39,781 bases of DNA, from contig KN805373.1 in NCBI GenBank assembly GCA_000818945.1, positions 1,129,208 through 1,168,988 on the forward strand, in the 5' to 3' direction. Positions 8,222 to 16,800 of the stretch are shown in pieces (position 1 is the stretch's first letter; each line of letters starts with the position of its first letter). The DNA is from Schizochytrium sp. CCTCC M209059. Its lineage: Eukaryota; Sar; Bigyra; Thraustochytrida; Thraustochytriidae. The notes beneath the pieces were generated by a model, which had not been told where the DNA came from, did no database searches, and was given only the letters and a program-made list of their open reading frames with translations. The position numbers and the translations under genes are program-made.

Positions 8222-8710
8222 ATGGCCTCGGCGACGTCTGCTTCTTCGGCGAACATGGACAAACCCGTCTACAAGATGGAGGGATGGTCCAAGTTTAGGC
8301 AAATGCCTCAAATCAAGTCATGTGACATGGTTCTCGAGATGGAAACCGAGTCGAGAGACGTCATCGTCATGGCGCTTGATAAATACCTTTCCTCACACGA
8401 GTACGAAGTAAGTCCAGGGAGAAAAGCGCAAAAGAAGATAAGAAGCAAAAACTTCATCATGGCAATGCAATGGTGACGTGTTGGTGTATGAGAGCGTCAC
8501 AGAAAAACCCGAACCTAACTCGTGTCATTTCTAAACGTATTCACTACGCAGTCTGCAGCATCGCTGATCAAGTTGAACATGGACAAAAAGTTTGGTGGGC
8601 CATGGCACGTCATCATTGGAGAGGGCTTCGGATTTGACGTGGTGCATCAAGCAAGACAGCTTATTCATGTTCATTATCAGAACGTTTCGTGCCTTTGCTA
8701 CAAATGCTAA
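8222..8710 (+). CDS. DNAL4: Axonemal dynein light chain, DNAL4 type (two exons)
   Basis: LC8-family dynein light chain of the axonemal DNAL4 class, a dimeric cargo/intermediate-chain-binding subunit of the flagellar dynein arm. Exon 1 is 8222-8407 (62 codons, ATG with A at -3); exon 2 is 8552-8710. Both intron borders are phase 0, giving 114 aa against about 105 in animals. Exon 2 carries the signature NMDKKFGGPWHVIIGEGFGF, very close to animal DNAL4, followed by the beta strands and the typical C-terminal CYKC. Exon 1 carries the helical LEMETESRDVIVMALDKY segment. The first ~25 residues are a short extension. An upstream GTG in frame is not used because the ATG fits. Together with CEP104 it shows a flagellated life stage. 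Confidence 0.93.
8408..8551 (+). other. Intron of the DNAL4 gene (144 bp, phase 0)
   Basis: Donor GAA|GTAAGT at 8408, acceptor CACTACGCAG| ending at 8551. Splicing joins ...HEYE to SAASLIK..., restoring the DNAL4 alignment. Without splicing the reading frame runs into a stop at about 8474. Confidence 0.9.
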
Positions 8711-9148
8711 AGTATAGTCGTATGAAATTGTTGTTGTGCAGGTTCATTTCGTTGGGGAAATTCTGGATTGGGAAAATGCTTGCATGGTATCTACATTTCC
8801 CCATGAGGAAGGCCTGAGCCATTCGCATTGACTCATGCAAATTCTACAACTTTCGTTCGTTGTCAACAAATGGTTTTCAGATCAACAATGACGACCGCGC
8901 CGGTCGAAAAGCATCCGCTCGCTCCGTGACTTCCTGGACTCTTCTTCTCACCCAGAATTAGAAAATCATAGAACCAGAAAAGAAGTTGTCAACTCCTAAA
9001 ATAATCAGCAGCTTCTCGTTCGTACACTTCCCGGGAACTAAAACGAAAACGGAATAAAAACAGACTTCAGAGCAAACAGATATAAAGTGCACTGCAGATT
9101 TAATTGTCTCTCATTTCTTTACCAAACGTAGAGTGTGGATGGTTACGT
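8711..9148. other. Convergent intergenic region
   Basis: Lies between the DNAL4 and RanGAP stops, AT-richer than the flanks. It contains an AAAACGGAATAAAAACAG stretch (about 9045-9062) that could be a 3'-end signal for the + strand gene. No gene or structured RNA seen. Confidence 0.4.
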
Positions 9149-10805
9149 TTACTTGAGCGCCATGCCTTGGCCCATGGCATCCGCCAAGGCGTCAATGTCG
9201 TCCTCCACACCAGCATCCGCAACGTTCTCATCCTCGTCGTCCTCGTTATCGGACAAAGGTTCGTCCTCGTCACAATCATCAACGTTCTCGTCAAGGCTGC
9301 CGAGCACTGAGATCCGGCCCTTCTTCTCGAGCAAGGACTTGACCTTAACGAGACCAACCTCAGAAATGGTATTGTCGTTGAGTTCAAGACGAGTGAGGGT
9401 CGGCGTTGCTGCTGCGAAACGCGCTAGTGCAAACGCTCCGCGCTGGCCAATCGTGTTCGTCTGCACAGAGAGAAGCTCCAGCATGCAAGGCTTGGCAGCG
9501 GCGGCAAAGTTTTCGGCGCCCTCCGATTCGAGTTCGTTGTCATCCATCCACAGCTTGCGCAGACGTAATCGCGACTTCACCAGCGCGCCTACACGCTCGC
9601 CAGCCTCCGCGTCCAGCTCGAGGCCACTCAAGTCGAGTACTGAGAGCTTCGGGAGCACCTCTGGGTCCTCGAGAGCGTCGAGGAGCGCATCCTTGTCGAT
9701 ACCAGTATCGCGAAGGATGAGGTCCGTCAAATTTGTCATGGACGAAAGTCCCTCCACGAGAGCCTCCGTGCAATCGCTGTCGAACATGGAGTCCGAAAGG
9801 TTGACACGGCGAAGACGCGGGCCCATAGCGCAAAGCGCCTTAATCATCGGCAGACCGCCATCGGGACGTACCCGACTCGATGACATTCTAAAGTCCTCAA
9901 GCACGGGGCACTGCGCAATGATCTCGCTCGCCGCGCGCGCCCCACCGGGGCCCGACATATTGTTGTGAAAGTGCAGTGTGCGAAGCTCACTCTTGGGCAG
10001 ACACTCCCGGAGCAGCTCAATCGAAAGCTCCGACAAGCCATTGTTCATGAACTTGACTTCTTGCAGGGAGGACATCGCGCTGAGAATATCGCTCAAAGCG
10101 CGAATACCCTTTTCGCCGAGCGCGTTCTCTGAAAGATCTAACACGCGCACCTGCGACGTCGGCAGCGCGCCACACATTTCCTTGAGCACCTCGAGCGCCT
10201 CAGCTTCGGGCCGTCCCGCGATGATGTCGGCGAGGTCCGCATACTCGAGCGCCTTCATTTGTCGCAAGACCTCGGCTGCCACTGAAGAAGACTCCTTGCC
10301 AAAGCTCTTCGTGCCTAGCGTGACGGCTACGGCATCCACGTCCGCCGCGCCGAGCAGCTCCTCGGCACGCTCCTTGGTCAACGCCTCGCGCTTCTCCGAC
10401 GTCAGGTCAACATGACGCTGCGGACATGAAGAAAATCAACCGAATCGACGTGGACGGAACCACCCTTCTTCGCGTCAGTTCTCCGTACTCTGTTACCCTC
10501 CACTTCCCCGCCTTCTCCCCTGCGCTGGCAGCTCCTGCCGCGCGCGACCTTCTCCTCTGCTCCACGCGAGCCCACGCGCGTCCAACCGTCGGTCGGTCCT
10601 GCTCGGTGCGCTATATACGCTTGCTTGCTTGCTCGCGTCCATCCAGCCATCGGTCCAATCGTCCCTGGCTCTCCCATCGCGCCCTTTCCCGTGCACAACC
10701 ACGACGTACCTTGCGGCGCAGCGCCTCGATCCGCGCGTCCTTGTCCGCGCCCTCGCGCTCCAGCTGCACCACGCGCTCCTGCAGCGCGCGCACGCGGTCG
10801 CTCAT
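9149..10805 (-). CDS. RANGAP1: Ran GTPase-activating protein (RanGAP), two exons
   Basis: Leucine-rich-repeat GTPase activator of Ran, required for nucleocytoplasmic transport directionality. Exon 2 (9149-10417, 422 codons plus stop) encodes ribonuclease-inhibitor-type LRRs with repeated LxxLxLxxNxL cores (VRVLDLSENALGEKGI; LQEVKFMNNGL; LRTLHFHNNM; LSVLDLSGLEL; LTRLELNDNTIS), then a strongly acidic tail (ENVDDCDEDEPLSDNEDDEDENV), the classic Rna1/RanGAP layout. Exon 2 has no ATG in frame before the LRRs. Upstream, a short exon (10710-10805, 32 codons) encodes a charged coiled-coil-like helix starting MSDRVRALQERVVQLE and ending at a GTACGT donor; joining it in phase 0 gives 454 aa. An ATG at 10883 is also in frame and would add a polyalanine tract, but has a weaker context (TCAATG against AGGATG). 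No plant-type WPP domain or animal SUMO-acceptor domain seen. Confidence 0.9.
10418..10709 (-). other. Intron of the RanGAP gene (292 bp, phase 0)
   Basis: On the minus strand the donor is AAG|GTACGT (10709 down) and the acceptor is TTTTCTTCATGTCCGCAG| (ending 10418), with a pyrimidine-rich run before the AG. Exon 2 lacks a start codon without it. The intron contains a GCTT tetranucleotide array on the + strand (10619-10635). Confidence 0.85.
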
Positions 10806-10807
10806 CC

Positions 10808-10809
<2 letters not shown>

Positions 10810-10844
<35 letters not shown>
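10810..10844. repeat. CTG/CAG trinucleotide array in the RanGAP 5' end
   Basis: About eleven uninterrupted CTG units on the + strand, followed by TTC units. On the RanGAP strand it reads GCA and lies immediately 5' of the preferred start codon at 10805. If translation began at the in-frame ATG at 10883 it would encode 12 alanines after a Glu triplet; otherwise it is in the 5' UTR. Confidence 0.9.
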
Positions 10845-10846
<2 letters not shown>

Positions 10847-11417
10847 CTTCTTCTCCTGTTCTGAGTTTGCCATCATGAGTCATTGAATGGTTCTTTCAAG
10901 TCTCTTTTTCTTTCTTTTTCTCCTTTTTCTCCTCCTTTTCAAGCCCTTTCTCGCCCTTTATCTTTTTCTTTTCTTTTTTTCTCCAATTCCTTCTTCTTGA
11001 CAGATCGCATCGAACGCTGCGCTTCGATCTTCACCTCCTTCTCGATCTCCTTCGTCTTTACCTTCTTCGCCTTACAGGATGGCTTCTTCATCACCATCGT
11101 CGTCATCTTCTGCTTCTTCTCGATCTTCTCCTCCTCCTGCTCCTTGTTCTTCTTCTTCTTTTTTTTCTTCTTATTTTATTGTCAACATCCGTCAAATCGC
11201 AACATCGCCTCAAACTTCGCGCTTCAAGCTTCATCCATTCCCGCAATATCGCGTCCGGATCGGAGAGGAGCGCAGGCAGGAACCCCCCTTGCGCACGCGT
11301 TATCCCTGCAGCAGCTGCTGCTGCGCCCGGACCTGCTCGGACGCCAGCCAGCGCTGCCCGCACAAGTCTTCCCGAGCGCGCGAGGTACTCGAGCGAGGCT
11401 TTAAGCACGAGCTGCAT
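10845..11417. other. Divergent promoter region with a long polypyrimidine tract
   Basis: Between the divergent RanGAP and TIP30-like genes. From about 10888 to 11180 the + strand is mostly C and T (runs such as CTTTTTCTTTCTTTTTCTCC and TTCTTCTTCTTTTTTTTCTT), giving Phe/Ser-rich open frames that are not genes. From 11180 to 11417 composition becomes normal and an open frame runs into the TIP30-like gene, so part may be coding or 5' UTR. Confidence 0.5.
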
Positions 11418-12287
11418 ATGCGCGTGGGAGCCAAGCTCGCTGGGCTTGGGCTCTTGCTTGCAGCAACGCTCGGCGCGCTGTCGAGGCTCGAGGACGTGGA
11501 AGAGAAGCTTGAGCTTGCGTACGCAAGGCAAGGCGACGAGAAGATGAGCGAATTCCGCCAGCATGAACGCCGCCAGGGCAGAACTGCTCTACTCATTGGC
11601 GCCACCGGCGCGACCGGGTCCAAAGTGCTGCAGGAGCTCGTTGACAGGGAAGACTGGACCAAGATCGTCGTCATTGGCCGCAGGGATCCCAAAGTACAGA
11701 GCGAAAAGGTCACTTCCATTGTCATGGACATGCTCGACAAAGATGCCAAAATTGATACCGCGAGCCTCCACGGCATCGATCACTTTTTCAACTGCATCGG
11801 TACCACCCGTGCAGACGCTGGCAGCGCCGACAAATTTCACGACATTGAGGTCGGCATCTCAGAGCGCGTCGCCAAGGCTGCCAAGGAAGCAGGTATTTCG
11901 CACGCCTCCGTCGTCTCGGCGCAAGGCGCCGACCCGGACCGTTCTTTCGCACCCAAGTGGTTTCATCCGCTCTTTTATGGCAAGACGATCGGGCTCAAAG
12001 AGCGAGCACTCACTTCGCAAGGATTCCCTCGTGTCACCATCTTCAGGCCTGGCATGCTAATGCGTTCTGATGCCTCACGCACCTTGGAAAAGGTGGCAAG
12101 CGCCATCCTGCCTAGTCTCGACGTTGCTCTTCTTGCGCGTGCTATGGTGAACGATGCAGAAACCACCCCACCGCCAGCAACATCTGAGGAGCCCGTGATC
12201 TTTTCGGGCAACTCTCTTATCAAGAAGCTGGCAGCCACGTTTGCTCCTTCTACTTCTTCTCCCAGTACTACTCTTTCTCAAGAGTAG
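11418..12287 (+). CDS. TIP30/HTATIP2-like NAD(P)-binding protein
   Basis: Atypical short-chain dehydrogenase-fold protein related to human HTATIP2 (TIP30/CC3). Evidence: beta strand plus GATGATG nucleotide loop at 61-67 (from the ATG at 11418), VVIGRRDPK, FNCIGTTRADAGSADKFHDIE, SVVSAQGADPDRSF and VTIFRPGMLM, all in family order. The start is uncertain. ATG 11418 gives 289 aa with a hydrophobic N-terminal segment (about 5-21), possibly a signal anchor. The in-frame ATG at 11544 has a better context (AAGATG) and gives 247 aa, close to the human 242. The open frame also extends back to 11079 through low-complexity Ser/Pro/Arg codons, which I do not include. The catalytic YxxxK pair is not evident: the sequence reads LFYGKTIG, with tyrosine only two residues before lysine, so it may bind cofactor without classic SDR chemistry. 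Confidence 0.85.
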   Translation: MRVGAKLAGLGLLLAATLGALSRLEDVEEKLELAYARQGDEKMSEFRQHERRQGRTALLIGATGATGSKVLQELVDREDWTKIVVIGRRDPKVQSEKVTSIVMDMLDKDAKIDTASLHGIDHFFNCIGTTRADAGSADKFHDIEVGISERVAKAAKEAGISHASVVSAQGADPDRSFAPKWFHPLFYGKTIGLKERALTSQGFPRVTIFRPGMLMRSDASRTLEKVASAILPSLDVALLARAMVNDAETTPPPATSEEPVIFSGNSLIKKLAATFAPSTSSPSTTLSQE

Positions 12288-12802
12288 CTAGGACCACAAG
12301 CTGCGTTCTACAACAAAGAGAACTAGCACAATCAGTGGCACCTGGTTCTTAACTCAGAGTCGCGAACGTTAAATCGGAAATCTATATGTGATGTGTCAAT
12401 CTAAAAAAGAAAAGTGCCATCCACCCGCCGACATTACTTTTCGTTTGTGTGTCTTTACTTTTTCCTTTGTCATTCGTTCCTCCTCCAAAAAGTATGGGCA
12501 CGCACTTCTCCGTGCACAGCATCAGCTGCACCATGGTTTTGGCCTATCTATGATCATCCGAGTCAAACCCGCAGAGAATTGTTCCTTTTCACGATTCTCC
12601 CTCGGCGACAGCGTGCGTTCTTGACTGGACCACGAACCCCTTCTCAAGCAACGCTTGATTCGACTGCGAGTTCGGAGGATTTTTTTTCATCCTTTTTTTT
12701 TCTTTTTCTAGAGCCTTCATGCATCAGTGACGCTCAGCATCATCTCGTGCCGGATCAACCAAAGCACATCAAAAGCAGATTGTCAACTCAAGCGAACATC
12801 AA
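12288..12802. other. Intergenic region between two same-strand genes
   Basis: Holds the 3' end of the TIP30-like gene and the promoter/leader of the histidine phosphatase. There are T-rich runs (about 12678-12708) but no convincing open frame or RNA. The short frames in it lack recognisable domains. Confidence 0.4.
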
Positions 12803-13666
12803 ATGGTCGTCGTTCTAGTACGCCACGGCGAGCGCCTTGACTATCGCCGCAAGCAAGCGTGGATCGATGGCTCCAAACGACCCTGGGACACGCCGCTGAC
12901 GGAGCATGGCCACGAGCAAGGCAAGATTGCAGGCGAGGAGATCTCGAGAAAGCTCAAGGAGCTCGGACTACCGCCAGCGACGCGAATCTACTCGAGTCCA
13001 TTCACACGCTGCGTCGAGACCTCTGTAGCGCTCCGCAAAGGTCTCGAAGAGGGCAAAAAAATTGAAATCGCTTTGGAAAACAGCCTCGGCGAAGCACTGG
13101 GCGAAGATTGGTATCGCTCCTGGGCTCTTGCAGAAAAGAGCGACAGTACGTGGGGTGGACCCCCGGGGTTCGAAACTGGGTCTGGCTATGAGGGCGTCAA
13201 GCTTCGCTCTCAAGCCCATGTTCCCGCCAACCAATTGCTCAAGACCCGCGCTGACTACGCTGATGTTGACAACTTGAACAAGTCTCATGTCAGCGTTTTT
13301 CTCCCTGGATACACGATTGAAACGCCCGAGGAGCACGACATTATGCGTACACGGATCGGGCGCTTTGCTGCTGCAGCGGCATACGCCTTTCCCGACGAGA
13401 CCATAGTTTTGTGCTCGCACGGAGGACCTCTTGCCACCCTATTCAACTATCTCACGGGTGAACACTGCCCACCGCTTGGCTTCACTGCCATTTCTATTCT
13501 TCAGCGTGCTGAAAACGCGCAGACGCTTGACGAAGGCAACCCGCTTGGCCCTGGCGCCAACGCCTTTCATGCGCATCTCACTGCCTCCACGAACCATCTC
13601 GACAGCGCAGAAGATCTTGGTCTTCAGACCGCTTTCACCGGCAAGGAGGAAGAACTCACAAAGTAG
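12803..13666 (+). CDS. Histidine phosphatase superfamily protein (PGAM-like, branch 1)
   Basis: Phosphoglycerate-mutase-like histidine phosphatase, 287 aa. The N-terminus MVVVLVRHGER gives the Arg7-His8-Gly phosphohistidine motif; the SSPFTRCVET block (64-73) supplies the second arginine; the C-terminal LCSHGGP block supplies the second catalytic histidine (His206). The layout, with a 20-residue insert after RHGER and the PLTEHGHEQGKIAGEE block, resembles the UBASH3/Sts and TFIIIC-tau55 type of eukaryotic phosphatases more than glycolytic mutases. There is no SH3 or UBA domain and no targeting signal, so it is probably cytosolic. Substrate unknown. Stop at 13666 is followed 65 bp later by AATAAA. 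Confidence 0.9.
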   Translation: MVVVLVRHGERLDYRRKQAWIDGSKRPWDTPLTEHGHEQGKIAGEEISRKLKELGLPPATRIYSSPFTRCVETSVALRKGLEEGKKIEIALENSLGEALGEDWYRSWALAEKSDSTWGGPPGFETGSGYEGVKLRSQAHVPANQLLKTRADYADVDNLNKSHVSVFLPGYTIETPEEHDIMRTRIGRFAAAAAYAFPDETIVLCSHGGPLATLFNYLTGEHCPPLGFTAISILQRAENAQTLDEGNPLGPGANAFHAHLTASTNHLDSAEDLGLQTAFTGKEEELTK

Positions 13667-13730
13667 AGTGCAATGCTCGAACTCCGTAGCATACCCCGTA
13701 AGAGTAACAGCTTGTTTTCTTTTTGAGGGG

Positions 13731-13736
13731 AATAAA
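13731..13736 (+). terminator. Possible polyadenylation hexamer AATAAA
   Basis: Canonical AATAAA within an A-rich run 65 bp after the histidine phosphatase stop and before the convergent formin gene end. Whether this lineage relies on AATAAA is unknown. Confidence 0.4.
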
Positions 13737-13891
13737 AAAAAGAGACTTTGAAAATCTTTCTAATCTCATTCGATCTCATCAAAAATTGAGCAGAGGAGGC
13801 TATGAGACCCTGCTTCCAGTATCCATCTGAACCGATTGCTGCCTGCGCATGAACTGGATCACCCGACTTGCATCGAAAAGCTTTAAGTTTC

Positions 13892-16800
13892 TTAGCGCGA
13901 CTGCGCTGCTTGAGCATCGAGCTTGTCTTGACGTCTGCGCTCAAGCTTGAGCTTGTGCAAGAATTTGCGACGCGAGTCCCGAAAGAGCAGCAGAAATTTG
14001 TGCAGCACTTTGAGCATATGTTGCGGCGTGCACGCATCGGGGTTCTCTCCAAAGTAACTGACTGCATCGCGCGTTGCTGCAATCATTGACTCGGCACGAG
14101 TCACAAGTGCAGTCACCTGCGGTCTAATGAGCGCAAGACGGGGTTTCATTGCTCCTGCGTATACTGATGCTGCGTCGTTTTCTTCTTCCGAAGCAATAAG
14201 ACGTTCTGCATTGTCCAAATCAGAGGCAAGCTTCTTAGCGCGCTGCAGCAAATCGCTAGGGAGGAGCTTGCTTGCAGCTTCAATTGATTTGAGCTCATCA
14301 TCGACGTGTAATAGTTCGTCTCCGCCCTTGCGGTGCGCAACTTTGCACAGGTAGTCAATCACTGTCGTTTTGCGGTCGGCAGCACGTGTCTCGCCAAGCT
14401 TGAGCAGTGAATCAAGCGTAAAACCCGCCTCGTCGCCCTCATTCATGTAGTTGCCAATATCTAGAATCATTTTGAAGACTTGCTGAAGCCGTTTGCTGGA
14501 CTGAATCTCCTCACATCCGCGCAACATTGTACCAAGCCGCGTCTCAAGTTCTTTTTGGAGGTCGCCGAATTGCTGCTCAAAGACAATACCTTGTACCTTG
14601 CGCTTCACCTGCGAAATTTTGAGAATGGAGACGAAGAAACGCTCCACGGGCGTCGCCTCCTCGAGAAAGCTAGCTTCCGACATTCGCGACAAAGCTCGTT
14701 CCAATTCTCGCGTTTCCTCGGCGTCTGGAAGGAGATCGAGAAGAAGTTGCGCGCGAGCGCCGCCAAGTCGCTCCGCATCGGCGGCGTCAATCGCCAGTCC
14801 AATTTCGTCCATCGAGGCAAAGGCCTTGCGGAACTGGGCAAGACCAATTCCAACATTATTCTCTCGCTTTGATGAAACAGTGCTGCGTCGCTTTGGATTT
14901 TCAACAAGGCGCGTTGACGACGTCAAGACCTTTTTCGTTGCCTTTTTCGCGGCGAAGAGCTCCTCGAGATCTTTTAGGTCTTCGTCCGGTAGCGCTGCTG
15001 TCGAAGCTTTGGTTGCCCACACAGTATTCTCCACCGAATCAACTTGCAGCGTATTCCAATGCAACTTGAGTACCGATCGACTGCGACGATTCGTGGGCCG
15101 CTTCCCGGAAGGTGGGGCTGGTGGGGCCGCAATCTTGAAAGCGATCTCGAACAGCGTTACAACATCATTGCTCAAGCCATCCTTCATCATCTTTTGCTTG
15201 ATGGCGGGTGGCGGAATTCCCATCTTTTTCATTTTTTTGTACTTTCCAAAACACTCCATTGCCTCGAGCTTTTCCATGGCCTCCTCTGCGGACGGGCCAT
15301 TGTGTGCGACGACTTCCACCTTCCCGCCCTCGTCGTCTGTCTTGCGGCCGACGCCTCGTTCAGATAACGCTTTGGTCAGCGCAGCTTTTTTGCTCTCTGG
15401 CTCTGTTTCCGTAGTCTGCTGTGCTGGAGTCGCCAGCACCTTGGCGATGGCAGCTGCGTCAGTAATACCATCCATGAGCATTTTCTGTCGAACAGCAGCC
15501 TCAGCAATGCCGAATTTTCGCATTTGCACATATTTAGCCAAGCCTCCCACAGTGGAAGTAGCATCATCTGCTTTGGACTCTTGGAGAGACCTGAAGGCGT
15601 CATTTAGAGGCGATTTGGGTTCCGACTTTTTGTTCGAGCGTGCAATGCCGGCCTTCTTGACCTCTTCAAGCAAAGCCGTCGTTTTTGTCACAGTTATCTC
15701 TTGCTTGCTTTTCGCTTTCTCATTTCCATCATGTGCACGAGATGTTTCGAGCGGACTGAATGCCGTTGCAGCATTTGCTTGGTCCACACGCGTACCAATG
15801 ACCTCGTCTTTCTCCTTAGTATATTCTTGAGATGAGAACTTCTCTTCGTGCGAAGAGATCGCGTCAAGTATTTCACGTGGAGATGTCTTGTCAAAACTTG
15901 TGTCATTCTCAAAATCAGCAGCGGCGCGGTGCGCAGCTGCGTCTTTGCCTTTTTTGGATGCTCGGCGCAATGTCTTGTTTCCTCTCGATGCAGTAGCTTT
16001 TCCAGACTGAACAGAGCTGTCATCCTCGCTAGTCTGATCGCTCTCGTCGTCAGAGAAAGTTCTGCGACTCTGACCACTCTGTCGGGAACTCGTGCGATGG
16101 GTGCTTGCACGTTGGCGCTCCTTCCGATGATGCCCGTGACGCTTTTTACTGCGGTGCCGTTCCGTGACAATATCGCCCTCGGTGCTCTCGTCGTCATCCC
16201 TATTTGTATCCTCTCGGTCACTCTCGGATGTCTCACTGTCATCCACGTCATCATCTCCACTGCGTCGTTTCGATCGGCGTCGCCGACTTTTTGAAGTACA
16301 AAGTGACCTTGATTGGGCTACCTGATCCGGATGATGAGTGAACAAAGACGACGCTTCCGCTTGCTCTGCTGCGAGAGATCCACCGCGCTGCGCTTTGCGT
16401 GCTCTGTAAAGTTCATGGCGAAGTCTCTCGCCAACACCCTGTGCACGCTGTTGCTGAGGCTGAGGCTGCTGCACGTGCTCGTATCCGGCTTGATTGACCT
16501 GTTGATGATACGCGTGGAGCTGACCTTGCTGCTGCGGATCGTCAAGTGAGGCCACATGATTAATCGCTTCCCTCAAAGCCAATTGTCCCGAAGAAGATTC
16601 GTGATGACGAGCCGCCGCCGCGGCAAGACCTGCAGACTCAAGGTAGTGCGCAGCTCCAACTTCGAAAGGTGTGGCACGTTGGACCAAACACGAGGCATCC
16701 GCAACCTGGGGATCTTCCCACTGTGACTCTCCCGTCCATTCGTTCACGTAGTACGGGTAGCCGTCATCGGTATAATGTTCTTGCCATCGCTGCCTTTGGT

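Noticed and set aside
10883..11404. 173-codon Phe/Ser-rich open frame
   Set aside because: Produced by the C/T tract; no homology-like motifs.
11079..11417. N-terminal extension of the TIP30-like gene to an ATG at 11079
   Set aside because: Translation is Ser/Pro/Arg low complexity derived from the polypyrimidine tract; the family length fits starts at 11418 or 11544.
14598..15830. 410-codon + strand open frame antisense to the formin
   Set aside because: Lies wholly inside the conserved FH2-coding region on the other strand; Ser/Phe/Ala composition is the mirror of the formin codons.
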